Positions 38,791 to 51,400 of a stretch of DNA of 64,000 nucleotides are shown here, piece after piece. A model generated the notes under the pieces. The model did not search any database. It saw nothing but the letters and a program-made list of their open reading frames with translations, and was not told the origin of the DNA. The DNA is from Neospora caninum Liverpool. Its lineage: Eukaryota; Apicomplexa; Conoidasida; Eucoccidiorida; Sarcocystidae. The stretch spans positions 3,534,001 through 3,598,000 of the forward strand of contig NC_018397.1 in NCBI RefSeq assembly GCF_000208865.1. Direction: 5' to 3'. A program made the position numbers and the translations under genes. Positions within the stretch are counted from its first letter, which is position 1, and the number at the start of each line of letters is the position of its first letter.

Positions 38791-41700
38791 CGGGTGTGTC
38801 TAGACACTCTGCGTCACTCGGCGCCGTCACACGGTTGTTCCTTTGCTCAGCTCACATCTGCCCCGTCACCGGTCCATTCGTCTCAAAATGGTAAGTCTTT
38901 CAACGAGGCGAGCGGACGGAAGATGCACATGACCGGCCACAGCACGAGGCGCAGAAGCGTAGCGGAACGGCGCGCACACATCTGCAGGTATTGGTGAACC
39001 GTGTCTACCACGGGTCTTTCGTTCCCACGGAGACCAGGAGGGTGTTCCGTGCGTCCGTTGCGCGCTTCTAACGAAGAAAAGGGTGTTTGCGTGCCGCGCA
39101 TATCGGGGAATCTTCGGACTTACGTCTCAGGGGAGGCCGCGTTCCCGTCGGCGGGGATTCGCTCGGCATGCGGTGATGGAATCGACCGGAAGAGCGAAAC
39201 GACTCTGCTACCGATCGACGGAATACAAGAAGGCATCGGGAAGAAGGCGGAGGAACAATGCGGAAGGGTTAAGGCGCCGCACATTCAACGCCGGCGAGCA
39301 AACAATCAGCGAACATTCGCGAAGTCGGATGACGGTGTCTTTATCAAAGCGACGGGAAAAAAGGACATGTCGCTGTGGACGGTACGACGCCAAAACAAAC
39401 AAAACGGCCTCTGCCAAGAAAAAAAACGACGTGTCAAAATGCCTTCCCCCAGCAAAAAGGCGCGTTCCCAGTGGCCTCATCGAGCGACTCTGTCGTTCGG
39501 GCGCGTGCCAGGAAAGCGTCGAGAGCGGTTACTGCAAAAAACGGAAACTCGTTGCTGCGCTCGCACACACCACGGGGTCGCCTCCCCTTGTGACAAGCTT
39601 GTTTCGCGATTCGCCGGGCAGAATTACCCCGAGAACAGCATTCCCCGGCAAAAAGGTTCCCCCTCGGTGACACAGCGTTCGCGGGTTCCGTCCTGCGTCT
39701 CGCGAGACACACTCTTCTCACGCACCCTTCCTGGTGCAGTCGCGCTTCGGCGACGGGGCGCAAAACGGTTTCGGGGCACACAGAAAAACCTCGGAGCAAG
39801 CAGCAAACACGCGGATCTGCGGGACGGGAGGTTCCCCTCGTGTGTGTGTCGTGTCGCACAGTCACTCGAATCTCGCCGAGAATTGATGCAACCGCGCGTC
39901 TTCACCCTCTGGAGTGTGCCGAGGTAGACAGCGCTGACACACAGAGCTCAGACCCGCTGCGCGAAAGACCAGATGAACATTTAAGGGTGCAAAGGGTTCC
40001 AATCAAATCCGGTAACGGTTCGGCTTCGGCCTGCCGTCGGCAAACCGCTGCGGAGATCAGAGCAGAGAAGGCTGCTAACCAGTGGATTATCCAATTTGCC
40101 TGTATGGGTCGCTTCTGCCATGTTTTTCCCCGTGTCACGGGTACGCTGTTATAAGCCGGTCGTGCGCTTCCTAGACACAGAAGCGGGTTCACTCTGTACC
40201 TAAGGGTTTTACGGATGTCCGTTTGGCTGATCCATAATGCACAAGAAAGCTTTAGAGAGCGTCGTAAATGACAGCAAACAGCTCTGCAACAAAAGAGGCA
40301 GCGTCCCTTCAGACGTCCCAGTTCGCTGTTCGAAAAACGCGTTATCGATAGGTGAACCGTGAGAACACCGGTTCGTGGATCCGACCTATGAATCGGCTTT
40401 AACACACCGAAGGGATATGGAGCATTCTGCATTGGTTCGGAATGACGAACCTCTTCACTGAGCGCTTATCTAGGCCGAGCAGGCAGTGAACGATAAACGA
40501 AGCCGAAACAACGCGGCCATATCAGAGGAGTTCCCAACGACGATGGAAGGCATCCGGCGTCACGTTGTGACACGCACGGAGAAGACTGCAGTCACACACA
40601 CGCCATATTTCTTGCGCACGTTTTCACTTTTGTCTGTTTCCCCCGCTTAGGCTCCAACCGGGAAGTTCCTTCGAGGCGCCTGCAAGTCCCTCTTGGATGG
40701 TTGTTAGTCACTGACATCGGTCGAACGGCCGTTCAAGAGGGCTAACGGATAAAAATTCAATATCCGCCGCAACACTGTATACGTATTTGACGAACGGGAG
40801 AGAGTCCACCCACTCTAGGAAGGCAGGCGGCGTAAAATCCTCCACCATCTGGGGGGGGGGGGGGGCTGTTCCTGTCTCCAGAGAAGTTCACCACAACCTG
40901 ATGCTACACAAAAGCCGGACCGTAACTACGAAATCGTAGCTGTGCCTCATGCCCTAGGATATCCTTGCAAACAGCGTACCGGCGCACACCCGCATCAACC
41001 GTAAAAAACGGTGGCTGTATTTAAAGTGCTCAGGAGTCGCCTCACAAGACATGGAAGGAAAAACAGCCCAGCAAAAACCACGAAGGCTGGGGGCTGAGGC
41101 GGGGACCCGCCAGGAGGCTAAAAGAGACGGGCGACGGCGAGAGTCTGAAGTATCTCGCAGATACACACCTGCTTTTCTGTGTGCCTGCTCTGGGCTGTGA
41201 AGAGCCGGTTTCCATTGGGAATCAAAACAAAAAAAAAACGAGTTTTCTTGCGAAAAACGTGGACGTCTGTGGCCGGGAAGCACGGCTCCAGAAGCGACAC
41301 ACGATCAAGAACGCGCCACACGCTACAACTCCGCAGTCCACTGGTACACGTCAGAGCGGTCGGCGACGGGGCGAAATGTTTGTGTTTTGGTCAAAGAGAT
41401 CCCTGAAAAAACCCAGTTCCTCTGCTGTCTTTGAAGGAACAGCGCGTGCGGCGAGGCAGCCCCTCAGAGGGAAAGCAAAAAGATAGATGGCCGAGCACTG
41501 CGGACACCCGTTTATCCACGTCCACCAACTACGCATGCATATGCATTCTTTCTTAAAACTGCATCTCACGAGTCCTCAAAGCAAAAGGCAGTCCTGCTGG
41601 AACACCTTTTTGGTTCTTTTCTGCCTAGAGGGGTACGCCTCCACGCACACAAACCCGCCTGGCTGGCCGACTACTTCCTACGTCTGTATATACGCAAACA

Positions 41701-41886
41701 GAGAAGTATATGCTGAGGGACAGGAGCAAAACGGTCATCGAGGGCAAGAGCAAGATGAAGACATGGATGAAGATGTGGTCACGGCTATCGGTTTGTCTCT
41801 CGTGTGTTTTGCACGTGTCTGTGTTGTCCCGCTGTCTCAGCGTGGCTCGACTGCTCGTCCCGGCGATTCTCGCTGCCGTCCCGCCT
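38791..41886. promoter_or_regulatory. Upstream region of MsrB and spacer to the next gene
   Basis: About 3.1 kb lies between the MsrB start codon and the stop of the next minus-strand gene, so the MsrB promoter should be here. Between about 39000 and 39930 both strands stay open for unusually long distances (308 codons on +), but the translations are featureless. From about 40150 to 40950 there is no long frame. A 15-base G run is at 40851. Confidence 0.4.
40851..40865 (+). repeat. G15 homopolymer
   Basis: Fifteen consecutive G residues, the longest mononucleotide run I see in the window. It is prone to length variation or sequencing error. Confidence 0.95.
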
Positions 41887-44307
41887 CTAAATGAAGGCTT
41901 CTTTCCGCAGCGTGAATCTGAACTGTCGAAGTGCTTCGAGGCTGGTGCCATGTTCTTGGACAGCATACAGAGAGCCGCCCCCAGCTGCTGCGCCTAACAC
42001 GTCGAAAGCCTTCGCGAACTGCTCTGTGGACGCATGCAGCGGTGGGCTCGAACGCGGCGCGGATGGTGCACTTCCCCTCGCCGGAGCAAAGGCGGTGGCG
42101 GCGGCGCTGAACGGAAGCCGCAAGGCGAGCACGAGAATGGGCAAAATGCATGCACGTGCATGCAAAGCGACGAAAGCTCTGCGCCCTCCCCATTTTTTCT
42201 GGCATGGTGCAGCATCACAGGCCGCGCGTACAGAGACGCAGACAGATGCACGAGCGAAAGGAGAACTCGTTGAAGGGCTGTGAAGACGTCGATGGCGAAG
42301 CAAACAAAGACGCTCCCGAGTTGAGGTTCATCGAACAGTTCCAAGCCCCGTCTCCAGCGCAACCGCTGCCAGAGGAAACCAGAAGAGGTAAACGAACCAC
42401 AAAGGAAACAGGGACGTGGACGCTCGCATGCACAACGGTAGGTAAACACGGGATGACGCTGCTCTCGGCTGCAGATGCATCTCGCAGGTTTCTCTGCCTC
42501 TCTAATCTGCTTGTCGCGTCTCAGACAAAAGGGCGTTCTTTCCTCCTCTGTGAACTTGCTCAGTCCCGTGGACGTACCTCATCCCGACCCTAAAGGGATT
42601 CTCAGCAGGGAGAAGCTTGATAACGGGATGAGGCCCGCATGCAGTTGCGCCGGGCACCTGGCACCGCCGAGCGCCGTCGCGCCAGCAACAGCGAGACTCC
42701 AGTCTCAATGGCCTTTCGTCGCAGTCCTGCAGAAATCCGAACCAGATGACCACCACACGAGGCAAACCTCGCAAATCTTGCGATGAGGCGCTGCATGAGC
42801 CGAGTCCGCGCCCACACCTGCGTGTAAATATATATACCATGCAGATGCAAGTATGCACATCCACACATATCTGTTTGTAACTGTTTGGTTCAGCGTCGTG
42901 GGCGTTCAATCGCTCGCCACGGCAAAGTACACAGATACACGGCTAGAGAGAGAGATCCAGAGGTAGAGGCAGTTTAGTAGGGAGAGAGGAAACGGACCTC
43001 TGCGTTGCCGATTCTGCTCTCGTGAAAAAACGAGTGCACGTGAGTCATCGCGTGTCGAGGCTCTCGAAGCCGGCATCGTCTCACCTTGTTTGTCGCGCAG
43101 CACTGCCTGCCTCCTTCGAAGGGAAAGGGAAAGAAGGCGGGGCACGTCGCCTGCGGCGTCGGCGGCTGCACGCGTCTCAGCAGTGCTGGATGCGTTTGAA
43201 GTCTCTCCGATTCTCCTGTCGCCTCCGCTTGATCCTCCCCGGGCTCGCCCCGATCAGGCTCAGGCACAGACTCGGGATTCCCGTCGTCAGAGCGAGCGAC
43301 GATGCCGTCGACTAGCCATAAAAATTCGGACGGATCTGCAGGAGACGCAGGCAGCGAAGACAAAGTGGAAGTCCAAAAGGCGCAGAAATAGCAGAGAGAT
43401 CGCGTCAAATGAGGATGTCGCTCTGTGAAAAATGCACAGGCAGACGCAGGAAGACACCGAGAGAACTTCAGCAGCGGCAAGCGAGGTTCACTCCAAACCA
43501 CGCCAAAAGAACTCGAATGCCAAACCCAGGAGGTCGTGGTTCATTAATCCAAAACCCAGATCTCTATATATACACGTGCGTTTATATAAATGTTGGTACG
43601 TAAATGTGTTTGTACAGATACCGTCGCCTGGACGCGTGGACTCCGACGGAGCCGTCATTCCTCTGTGCCTTGAAGTCTCGAAATGCGCGGCTTTTTGAAC
43701 CAACCCCGGGCGAATATGTGCGAGCTCCGGCGTTACATCACTTACGCAAACACGGAGGCGCCAGGCATCGATGGCCGCCGTCGGGACGAGAGCAGCAACT
43801 CCTTCCTTCTATCGCGCTCTCGCTGCGCTCGCTGGGGCATCGCGTCGGGCAGCATCGCTGGGCGCCGCCCTTCGTCTGGACAGGATGCGGAGCGTCAGGC
43901 AGGCACGTCTGAAAGGGAAAGGCGAGATGTGCAGCCAGCGCGTACGAGAGAGGCGCTGTTCGAAGGCCCGAAAGGACCGACGCAGCCTCGCCGGGCGGCA
44001 GTCTGTCCCCTGGCGAGGCGAGCGGCGAAGCCAGCGCCGGAGAAGACGCCCGAGACGGAGACGGGATTAACATCGAGGTTGCGGGGGAAGGCAGCGCATC
44101 AGCAGACGCGTTCTCGGCGTTGTTCTGCCTCGAGAGGAGGGCGCCGTGTGCGTTGAGAGGTTCTCTCGCCGACAGACCTTTCAGGTCCAGCTCTCGAAAG
44201 CGCTGAAAAGAAAGACACAGGCGCGAAGCTGACGGGCAACAACGCGATCGCAAAGGCCTCTCGAGAAAAACGCGTTCCACAGACATCCGGGACGGTGAGT
44301 GTCGCAT
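41887..44307 (-). CDS. Unidentified Cys-rich protein, multi-exon
   Basis: I do not recognise this protein. The model (minus) is 44307-43746, 43335-43085, 42726-42578 and 42106-41887, with phases 1, 0 and 2 matching at the three junctions and a total of about 393 residues. A strong acceptor (CTTTCTTTTCAG, then 44202) suggests that the part before 44202 may be intron and that the true first exon lies elsewhere. Supported sites are the donor GTAAGTGA at 43745, acceptor CTCCTGCAG before 43335, donor GTGAGA at 43084, donor GTACGT at 42577 and acceptor TTCCGTTCAG before 42106. The translation is rich in Cys, Ser, Pro and Arg, with CC pairs near the middle, and ends with SLYAVQEHGTSLEALRQF before a short basic tail. 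There is no clear signal peptide or membrane span. It is flanked on the same strand by MsrB and the DUF7164-like gene. Confidence 0.38.
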
Positions 44308-44674
44308 GTAGCCTGCAGAGTCCCGCCGGAAAGGAACTTTCGGAAACAAAAAGAAGAATCTCGCCGCGGCTCGGCGTTGAATGCTCGCCCTCGTACGTCG
44401 CTCCGACGGCCCTAGGGGGATAAAATACGTGTCGCGAGAAGTGTCTTCACAGTGTTACGGGGTGGGCGTGAAGGCCCCGCGGAAAAATCGGAACGGAGGT
44501 GGAGAAACAGGGACGAAATGGAGATTGAGAGGACGAACGAGTCGGGAACCCGGGACGGAATGCGAGTTGTTCTATCACGAGTCTCGCCGTCGAGAAACGC
44601 AACCCACGACAACGACGCTGCGACGAAGGTGAGCGCAGAGACAATCACGAAGAAGCGAGAGAAGAGAGGACGCG
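44308..44674. other. Short spacer between two minus-strand genes
   Basis: It holds the 3' UTR of the DUF7164-like gene and probably the 5' UTR, or an unrecognised first exon, of the gene below. I see no distinct signal. Confidence 0.4.
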
Positions 44675-47600
44675 TCAGAATTTTTCAGAACCCGCAATGC
44701 TTCTTACGCGCATGCTCTGCATTTGGAGGCGGCGGCGTTCACGGCCGTTGGCCGCGTTCGTGTAGCTGTACCACCGTATGTCGAAAAAGTCGTAGTTCAA
44801 AGAGTAGAACCACTGCAGCGGATAATCCCCCTTGAGGAACGCGAACTTGCTGAAGAAACTCGTCGTATGCCAGCAGTGAACGTGCAAGGCGGGGGAACTT
44901 CGCCAGTCGACCTGGGCGACCGAGTCTGGAAGGAAACCCAAGTTTTGGAGGGGAAGCCTGTTCGCGCCTCGAAGCGGAAGCAACCGAGCTGGCCGCAGTT
45001 CCAGTGCGGTCGTTGCCGCCCCAGTCACGTCATCAACAGACACTTTCACGCGTGTAAACCAAATGCATGCAAACCTTTGAACACCTACGCACGCACGTGC
45101 ACAAGTGCATGAAACTCAGAGACACAGATGTATAAAAGACGTACTGACGCGCATATCTGCATGCACACACATGCACGTAAATGCTTACCAGTGTCGAGGA
45201 GATCGGCGCGAATGAAGACATCTTCTCTGTCGAAAAGGTGGTTCACGGCCAGTTCCGCGGAGTAGAGTAGCAGCACGCCTCGGTACCACGATGGCCATTC
45301 GCCGCCTCCGCGCCGGAAGACCGGATCAACGTGGAGAAGCGATTCGCCGATCTACAGAGAGAATCCCGCACCCATCGGGGCGTTTCATTTCAAGGAAAAG
45401 CCACATCGCGTGTGCGGAGTCGGCCTGCATCCGCCGTCTCATCTTTTAGAGGGCAAGAAGAAACCAGACACGCCGAGACAGAGCACGACAGGTGCGAAGA
45501 AGACTTCGGCGCCTTTCCACACGCACTTGATGAGCCGCTGGCAAGCGCGAGAAGAGAGAAGACAACAGAGACGAAGTTGGAATCACACGCGATGGACGAG
45601 CGACCCTCGACGGTAAAGCGCACGACAGTCCGAGTTTTCCGCTCTCGCGTTTGTTACTTTCTCGCCTCACGTCGGCCGGCTCTTTCTCTCTCGCCCTCCG
45701 CGAGCGTCGCCTTCACCGTCACGAGGAAAGCATCCAGGGCACGTCGAATGTGTCTCCGTCCCCAAGTCTCCTTTCACTCACCTTCACAGTGAGACGCGCA
45801 GCCTGCACGATGTCGGCCGGCCTGCCGTACCACGTGCTTCCGACGTAGCCCAGGTTCTGGTAGCGAAGGCCGAGCATGGCTGCATATTCCGGCAGCAGGC
45901 GTCGATTCTTTCTGTCGTAGTAACCGCCGCGTCCGGTGAAAAACGCGAACCGGACTTCGCCTGTCTCTCTCTCTTCGTCGCCAGGACGCGTCCGGAACTC
46001 AGCTCCCACAGCGACAGTCCCCTCGCCCACGCTGCCGCGCTCCAGAAAAATCCGCGTCGAGCCCGCGACACCGTCGGGCTTTTTCTCAGAAGTTCCTCGG
46101 TTTCCGCGCGGCATGAAAGACACTCGGTCGCCTTCGTTCGCTCCAGGCGCCGGGCTCTCGCGCTCCCCGTCATTCCCTCTCGCCTGTTCCGCCTCTTTTT
46201 CCTTGTCCTCCTCGCGCCCTCGCTCTCTGCCTGTCTGAGTGGAGAGTGCGGTTCGCCGCACGTCGTGCGCGGTTTTCCACTTCCCCGGCGGTGCGACACG
46301 GGAGAGCCAGGGCGTGTTTTCGCGCCCCAACAACGCAGGGGTCAGGAAGGTGTCGTTGTCGGTTCGAATTGCAAGGTCGTACTGCCGCAGGATCCACTCC
46401 AGCAGCGGATGCGTCAGAGCACTCACCGAGTGCATCGCCGGGTGAATGCTCCAAACGTCGCTGCGTTGCGTGGCGTCGATCGTCAGTCTCACCACGATGC
46501 ACCTGTTCACAGGGAGACGCGGTTGTTGCTTCGAGACAGAGGCCGAGCGCCTGTCTCGCGAGCCGCTGCTCCAGACTCCTCTGTCCGGCCTCGGCAATGG
46601 CCCGGGCTCCATCGACGCCTTCACTGCCTCCGAATCGTCTTCGTGCCCGGTCGCCGCCGTCTCCCCCCGTCCGTGTTCTCCGGGAAACAGGAAGGACAGC
46701 AACGAGAAGCGACTGCGCTTCGGCGTCTTGGCGTCGCGGCCGGCCTGCCGCCTCTGGGCGAGGCCGAAGCTGACACGGTCCACGAGGTCTTGGCGAAACG
46801 CGTCTAGCGACGGAAACGACGACAATTCATCGCAGATCCACGGAACGTTCTCCCCCCTCGTCTTCATCTCCGTCACAAAGAGGACGTCGTTGACGACGGG
46901 AGCCTCCACCACGCGATGGTGGCGACTGTTCAACCTCGCGCTGCGCCCCGCCCCTCCCAGTCGGCGTCGCGGGCCTCGCTGCTCGTTCTTCTCTTTTTCG
47001 GGCATTCCCGTCTCCCCAACGCCCCAGGACGAGGCCGAAGACGCCTCGGCATTTCCGCTCCTTTCGCCCCGCGCCCCAGCCTGGTCCTCCGGCGAAGAGG
47101 CCGAACGGCCGGAAGACGCGACGGAGGCGCCTGCCGCCTCCTGCTGAGACCGGCCGGGGTCGTCCAGTTCCGTGCTCGCCTCTTCGCCATCTCCTCTCTC
47201 TGCACTCGCGTTCTGCCTCGCCTCGGCTGTGTCGCCTCGCCTCCAACCCACTGGACTGGGCCTCGGGTCTGCGGTGCCCGTGGCTAGCCGTGCAGGCGCA
47301 TGCTTTCTGACACGGAAACGAAGCAAAGGCGGTCTCCACAGTCGGCCGCGTTTCCCGGCCCCGGCGACGCCGCTGCTCAGCTGGAGACCGTCGACAGTCG
47401 TGAATCCCCGGAGTTTGCTCGTTGCCACCAGCGGTTCCCTCTCGGGGTTTTCGGGGATGCCGAAGGCGAACCGCCAGGACTCGACGAAACCGAACGCCTG
47501 GACGATTTGGTCCTCTGCCGTGCCTCCGCTGTCGTACTCTTGCGGCACGTAAATCATAAATGCACGAGTCGCGGGGAAATCAACCCCTGGCACAGGCTCC

Positions 47601-48460
47601 TCCTGCAACGCGCGCAGAGACAACGGAGTCGACAGCGACGCAGGCGGCGCAATCGGCGGCAAAGAAGGCGAAGAAGCAAACCTAGGAAACGGAGAAGAGG
47701 AGGAAGAGGAAGAAGAGGAGGAAGAGGAGGAAGGAGAGAAAGAGGAAGAAGAGGAAGAGGAGGAAGAGGAAGAAGAGGAAGAGGAAGGGAAGAAAGAAGG
47801 CTGCCAGCGGTCGCCCGCCGCTAGGCCCTCCTCGACGGTCGCGTCGGTAAGTAAGTTCCGGCTCGCCACTCCCCGCAGCGCGAGATAGGCGGCATCTGGA
47901 GATCTCGCGAGAGAAAGGAATCTTTCGCCAGTTCTGAAAGGCCGGACAACGACTTCGGGGGCGGTGGTGTCCCCGGAACGGTCGCGGGCCTCTGTGCGTT
48001 GTCTGCGAGTCTCTGCTGCGGTGCGGTCACCTCGAGCTCCGTCGCTCGTGAGATCTCCAACGACGGCGCGCGAACTGCGAGACGCGGCTGCGTGCGCCGA
48101 CGGCGATGAAGGCGGTGCCTGCGTAGCCAGCGAAGGGTAGCGAGGCGGAAGGAACTTCTCGACGATCCTCCACCTTTCTTGGGAGTCTCCTTTCGGTCGC
48201 AGCCCGCAGAGGTTCATCGGGGTGAACAGCCTGGCATCTAGGGTTAGATTCGCGTCGGACCCTTGAACCACAAAGCTGGACACAGCATTCATCGGCGCGA
48301 AGCGGAAGGCGGGAAAGGCCCGCCAAGGCAGGGGAAACGCGAACCACCACACGAAACAGATCGCCGCAGACAACCCCACGAGGACCAGCGGAGACATCAA
48401 GTGTCCGAACACCCGCGTAACGAAGGCCGAGCGCGCCGGCGCGCAGCAACGCCCGTCCAT
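44675..48460 (-). CDS. DUF7164-like, glycosyltransferase-like type II membrane protein
   Basis: The exons (minus) are 48460-45782, 45351-45189 and 44925-44675, with matching phases and about 1030 residues. A short N-terminal tail is followed by a transmembrane segment near residues 22-45 (SPLVLVGLSAAICFVWWFAF), giving type II topology as in Golgi glycosyltransferases. The C-terminal third has motifs I associate with the uncharacterised family DUF7164: LAIRTDNDTFLTPAL (about residue 701), FFTGRGGYYDRKNRRLL, MLGLRYQNLGYVGSTWYG, EWPSWYRGVLLLYSAELAVN and ALHVHCWHTTSFFSKFAF. The acidic DND resembles the DxD metal-nucleotide-sugar site of glycosyltransferases, but activity is an inference. Before it lies a Ser/Arg-rich region with a long poly-Ser tract, and a conserved-looking stretch AFMIYVPQEYDSGGTAEDQI. 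In exon 3 a second possible acceptor upstream would add about 40 residues. Confidence 0.8.
47692..47800 (-). repeat. Trinucleotide repeat encoding poly-Ser
   Basis: A plus-strand GAGGAAGAG-type purine repeat is read on the minus strand as TCC/TCT serine codons, giving an almost pure Ser tract of more than 30 residues in the DUF7164-like protein. It is probably length-polymorphic. Confidence 0.9.
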
Positions 48461-51400
48461 CACTTGGTCGGGGTTTTCAGGAAGGCAAAGGATCGAGCGC
48501 GAAGCACACGACAGGCGGCGTGATGCAGCCCGACGGGGCGTTTCGGAGACAAGGCTCCACGCTCAAGAAGGCGACGAGCCGGTGCGGAGTGGAAAACGGC
48601 AAGAAAAGGGGAGAGAACGGGACGACAACACACGTCCAGATGTCGCTGTCGCCGCCTCAGATCAACAGGGAGGCGGAAGAGATCGGACGGCAGCTGCGTG
48701 CCGGCCCCAAAAAAAAGGCCACGAGAAGGGGAACGCTGTAGAGAGTGACTATGTGAGGCACCCCAAAAAAGCTGAGACCGCTGGGAGAGAAAGAGGAAAA
48801 CCCAGACCCGCGCCAGGGAGCTGGGGCCTTTTGCGGAGAGCGGAGAAAACAAGAAAAGGGAGATCACGCAGTCTGCGGAATTTGGTGTCCAGTCACAGGG
48901 GCCAAGAAGCGAGCGGAATCTCCGCGCACGACCTGACGCCTGTGGTGTGTCCACAAGCAGATTCCGAAGAAGGATCTCACAGTCGCAGTTTAAGAAACGA
49001 CCGGCAGGCGAAGCGGGAAAAACATATCCTGGCGCTGTGGAAAGGTTTACACACGCTGGGTCGGTCGTTGTCAGGAGATGTCATCGGATCCTCCGGCGGC
49101 TTTTCGTCCTTCTGGCGAGCTGGAGAGAACTGCCTCCCGTTTGCATTCTCGGCGGGCTTCTTGGTCTGGCTTCCAAACGAAGATCCGAGACGCCTGATCC
49201 GGAAATGTGAACATCGCGTTTTCCTGATGGCGCCGGCTGCTCAGCGCTGTTCGAATCACGCTCGAGGCTCTGGTGAACCTTCCGGCAAAGAGCCATGCTG
49301 GAAAACACAGCAAGAGGGAAGCTTTGTTGGTAGAGCCCCAGGTTCGTGAACCAAGGTCACCGAGGAACAGCGCGCAAAAACGAGAGACACGCGCTGGTGT
49401 ACAGACCGCCTGGCCGTTCCTTGCTCGAGGCGGGGAGAACCGCACCGGAGGCGGAACGCGACAAATCAAAGCACCTACAGCGGAACGATAAAAATGCCTT
49501 CTGCGGATCGACGAGGTTCTTTTCGAACGCGCGCTGGCTGATCCCGACCAGTTGCATGCGCGATGAGTACCGGCGTTCTTTCCGGAGCAGCTCAACAATC
49601 GCGGTGCACGCACAAAGAAACCCGTGCGAGACAGCCGGATGCGTCTCGAGTGGACAGCAGCGTCTTCGCGCACACAGAACATCGAGCGAATTGCTGGCGG
49701 AAAACCACCACGCTAGCTGCTCCGAAAATGTGCTCACGTGGCCCAAATTCGGCGGCGTTCGCGAACTCTTAAACTCGGCGTGGACCTCTCACTGCGGTGC
49801 CTCCGCGGAAGCGCGCCGCCAGGAACTCCAGAAGGCGGAGGCGCGAAGAATTGCTCTTTCCCGAGGAAAGGCCTGTCCGTGAGTGTGCAAGAAAACCTGC
49901 AGATGCCGTCTCCTCTCAAGAAAAAAAGAGGGAGAGCGACAGCGTGTGTCTGCTCCCGGAGTCCGGGGCCTCGTGTGAGGCGAGCTCGATTGGCATACAA
50001 ACACACAACATCGACGGGAATGAAAAACACGGCGATCCAGCACCCGCGGTACAGCACTTTTGTTGCTACAGGGAACGCATCCACGTGAAACGGTTGGCCA
50101 AAATGTTTCGCTTTTAAGACAACCACGCTGCGTACAGCCCTTCCGTGGGCTAAGTGAAGTCTACAGTTTCCGCCCGTATCTTTGCGGTGTAACACTCTAT
50201 AGAAAGGGACATGTAGAATCGAGGACTGCGCGTTCGACGTTTGTTAAGCGGCGTCGCATGACAGAACCTGACGCGTGCGGTACTTCTCACTTCTTGTTCG
50301 GGCATTGTCGCTGGCGTTCGCTCTCCTTTTAGTTCGTTCAAACCCTTGGCAGTTCGCGACTACCCACCGCGCACCTCCCCGTGCTCCCCCAGCAGTAAGC
50401 CGCGCAAGCGATGGACTCGACTTCTGTGGGAGAGCGTTTACACAAGGAATCGAGCTAACGTCCATTTCACGGCTGCTGATAACGCACACAATGCCGCACT
50501 GACACAGGTACTCCCGTCAACCGACTTGCAGCCAACTACTGCCTAAATAGACGCAGTATCGCGCGCACATCATATATTTACATATATATATATATATATA
50601 TATACGTGTATTTACATGCATACACATTGTGGAAAGATGCACATGTCTTGTACGCGCTGGTCCTGTTCTGGAGTCTCGGCGCTTCCGCGTTTCAAAACAA
50701 CACGTGGCAATGTTGCGTCGAAGCTATCCCCGTTACGGTCTTTGAACGTCGGTTCAGCTTTTCGACGTTCTCTGCGGATCACCTTCCCCACCGGACGTTC
50801 GGCCAGGAACGGCGACAGCGCAGCCTCCGTCACTTTCGCAGATGCCTTCACTGGGAGCACACTTCCCTTGGATCCAATCCAGGACATGCGACTCCCTAGT
50901 GCCTTTCCTCAGTCCTCTAAAAGGTGCTTGCGTCTGTCCTGCAGTTTCTGCGAAAACCAAATCACTCGCCTGCTGCACTGTACAGAGCATGTCCACGAAC
51001 CGCTCATGTTGACGCGCGATTCAGAAATCCGAAAGGATCAGGAAAGCCGTTCACGATTCGTCTCACGCAGGGAATCGCCCTCTTCTCTCTTTAATCTCCC
51101 GTGTATCGATGCCTCAGGCTGAACTCGGGGAGATCCAGAAATAGCATAACAGAGCTGCGGGGAACGGCAGCCAATGCTGCGCTCCACCCCTGCTGAACAG
51201 TCTATCCCTGCAATACATCGGAACCGTCCGACGGATTGTAGCAATAGATCTGGAGCTCCGCGGGCGTGACAGTCGATAGGCAGGAACGCGTGCCGCCTTT
51301 AGGCTCTTTGAATCCAACGGCCTTTCGCATCTGCGCGGCTCTCTACCGCAACTGATGAGCACGTGTATCCTGTCCTTATGGTGATCCCGTCAAACGCTTC

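Noticed and set aside
42215..42433. Possible extra exon of the Cys-rich gene (acceptor CCTCTGGCAG before 42365)
   Set aside because: The acceptor is good, but no donor leads in phase to the final exon, and the exons at 42578 and 42106 already join in phase without it.
48582..49349. 255-codon plus-strand frame upstream of the DUF7164-like gene
   Set aside because: Low-complexity basic translation with no family resemblance; it probably reflects G+C bias in a promoter or 5' UTR region.
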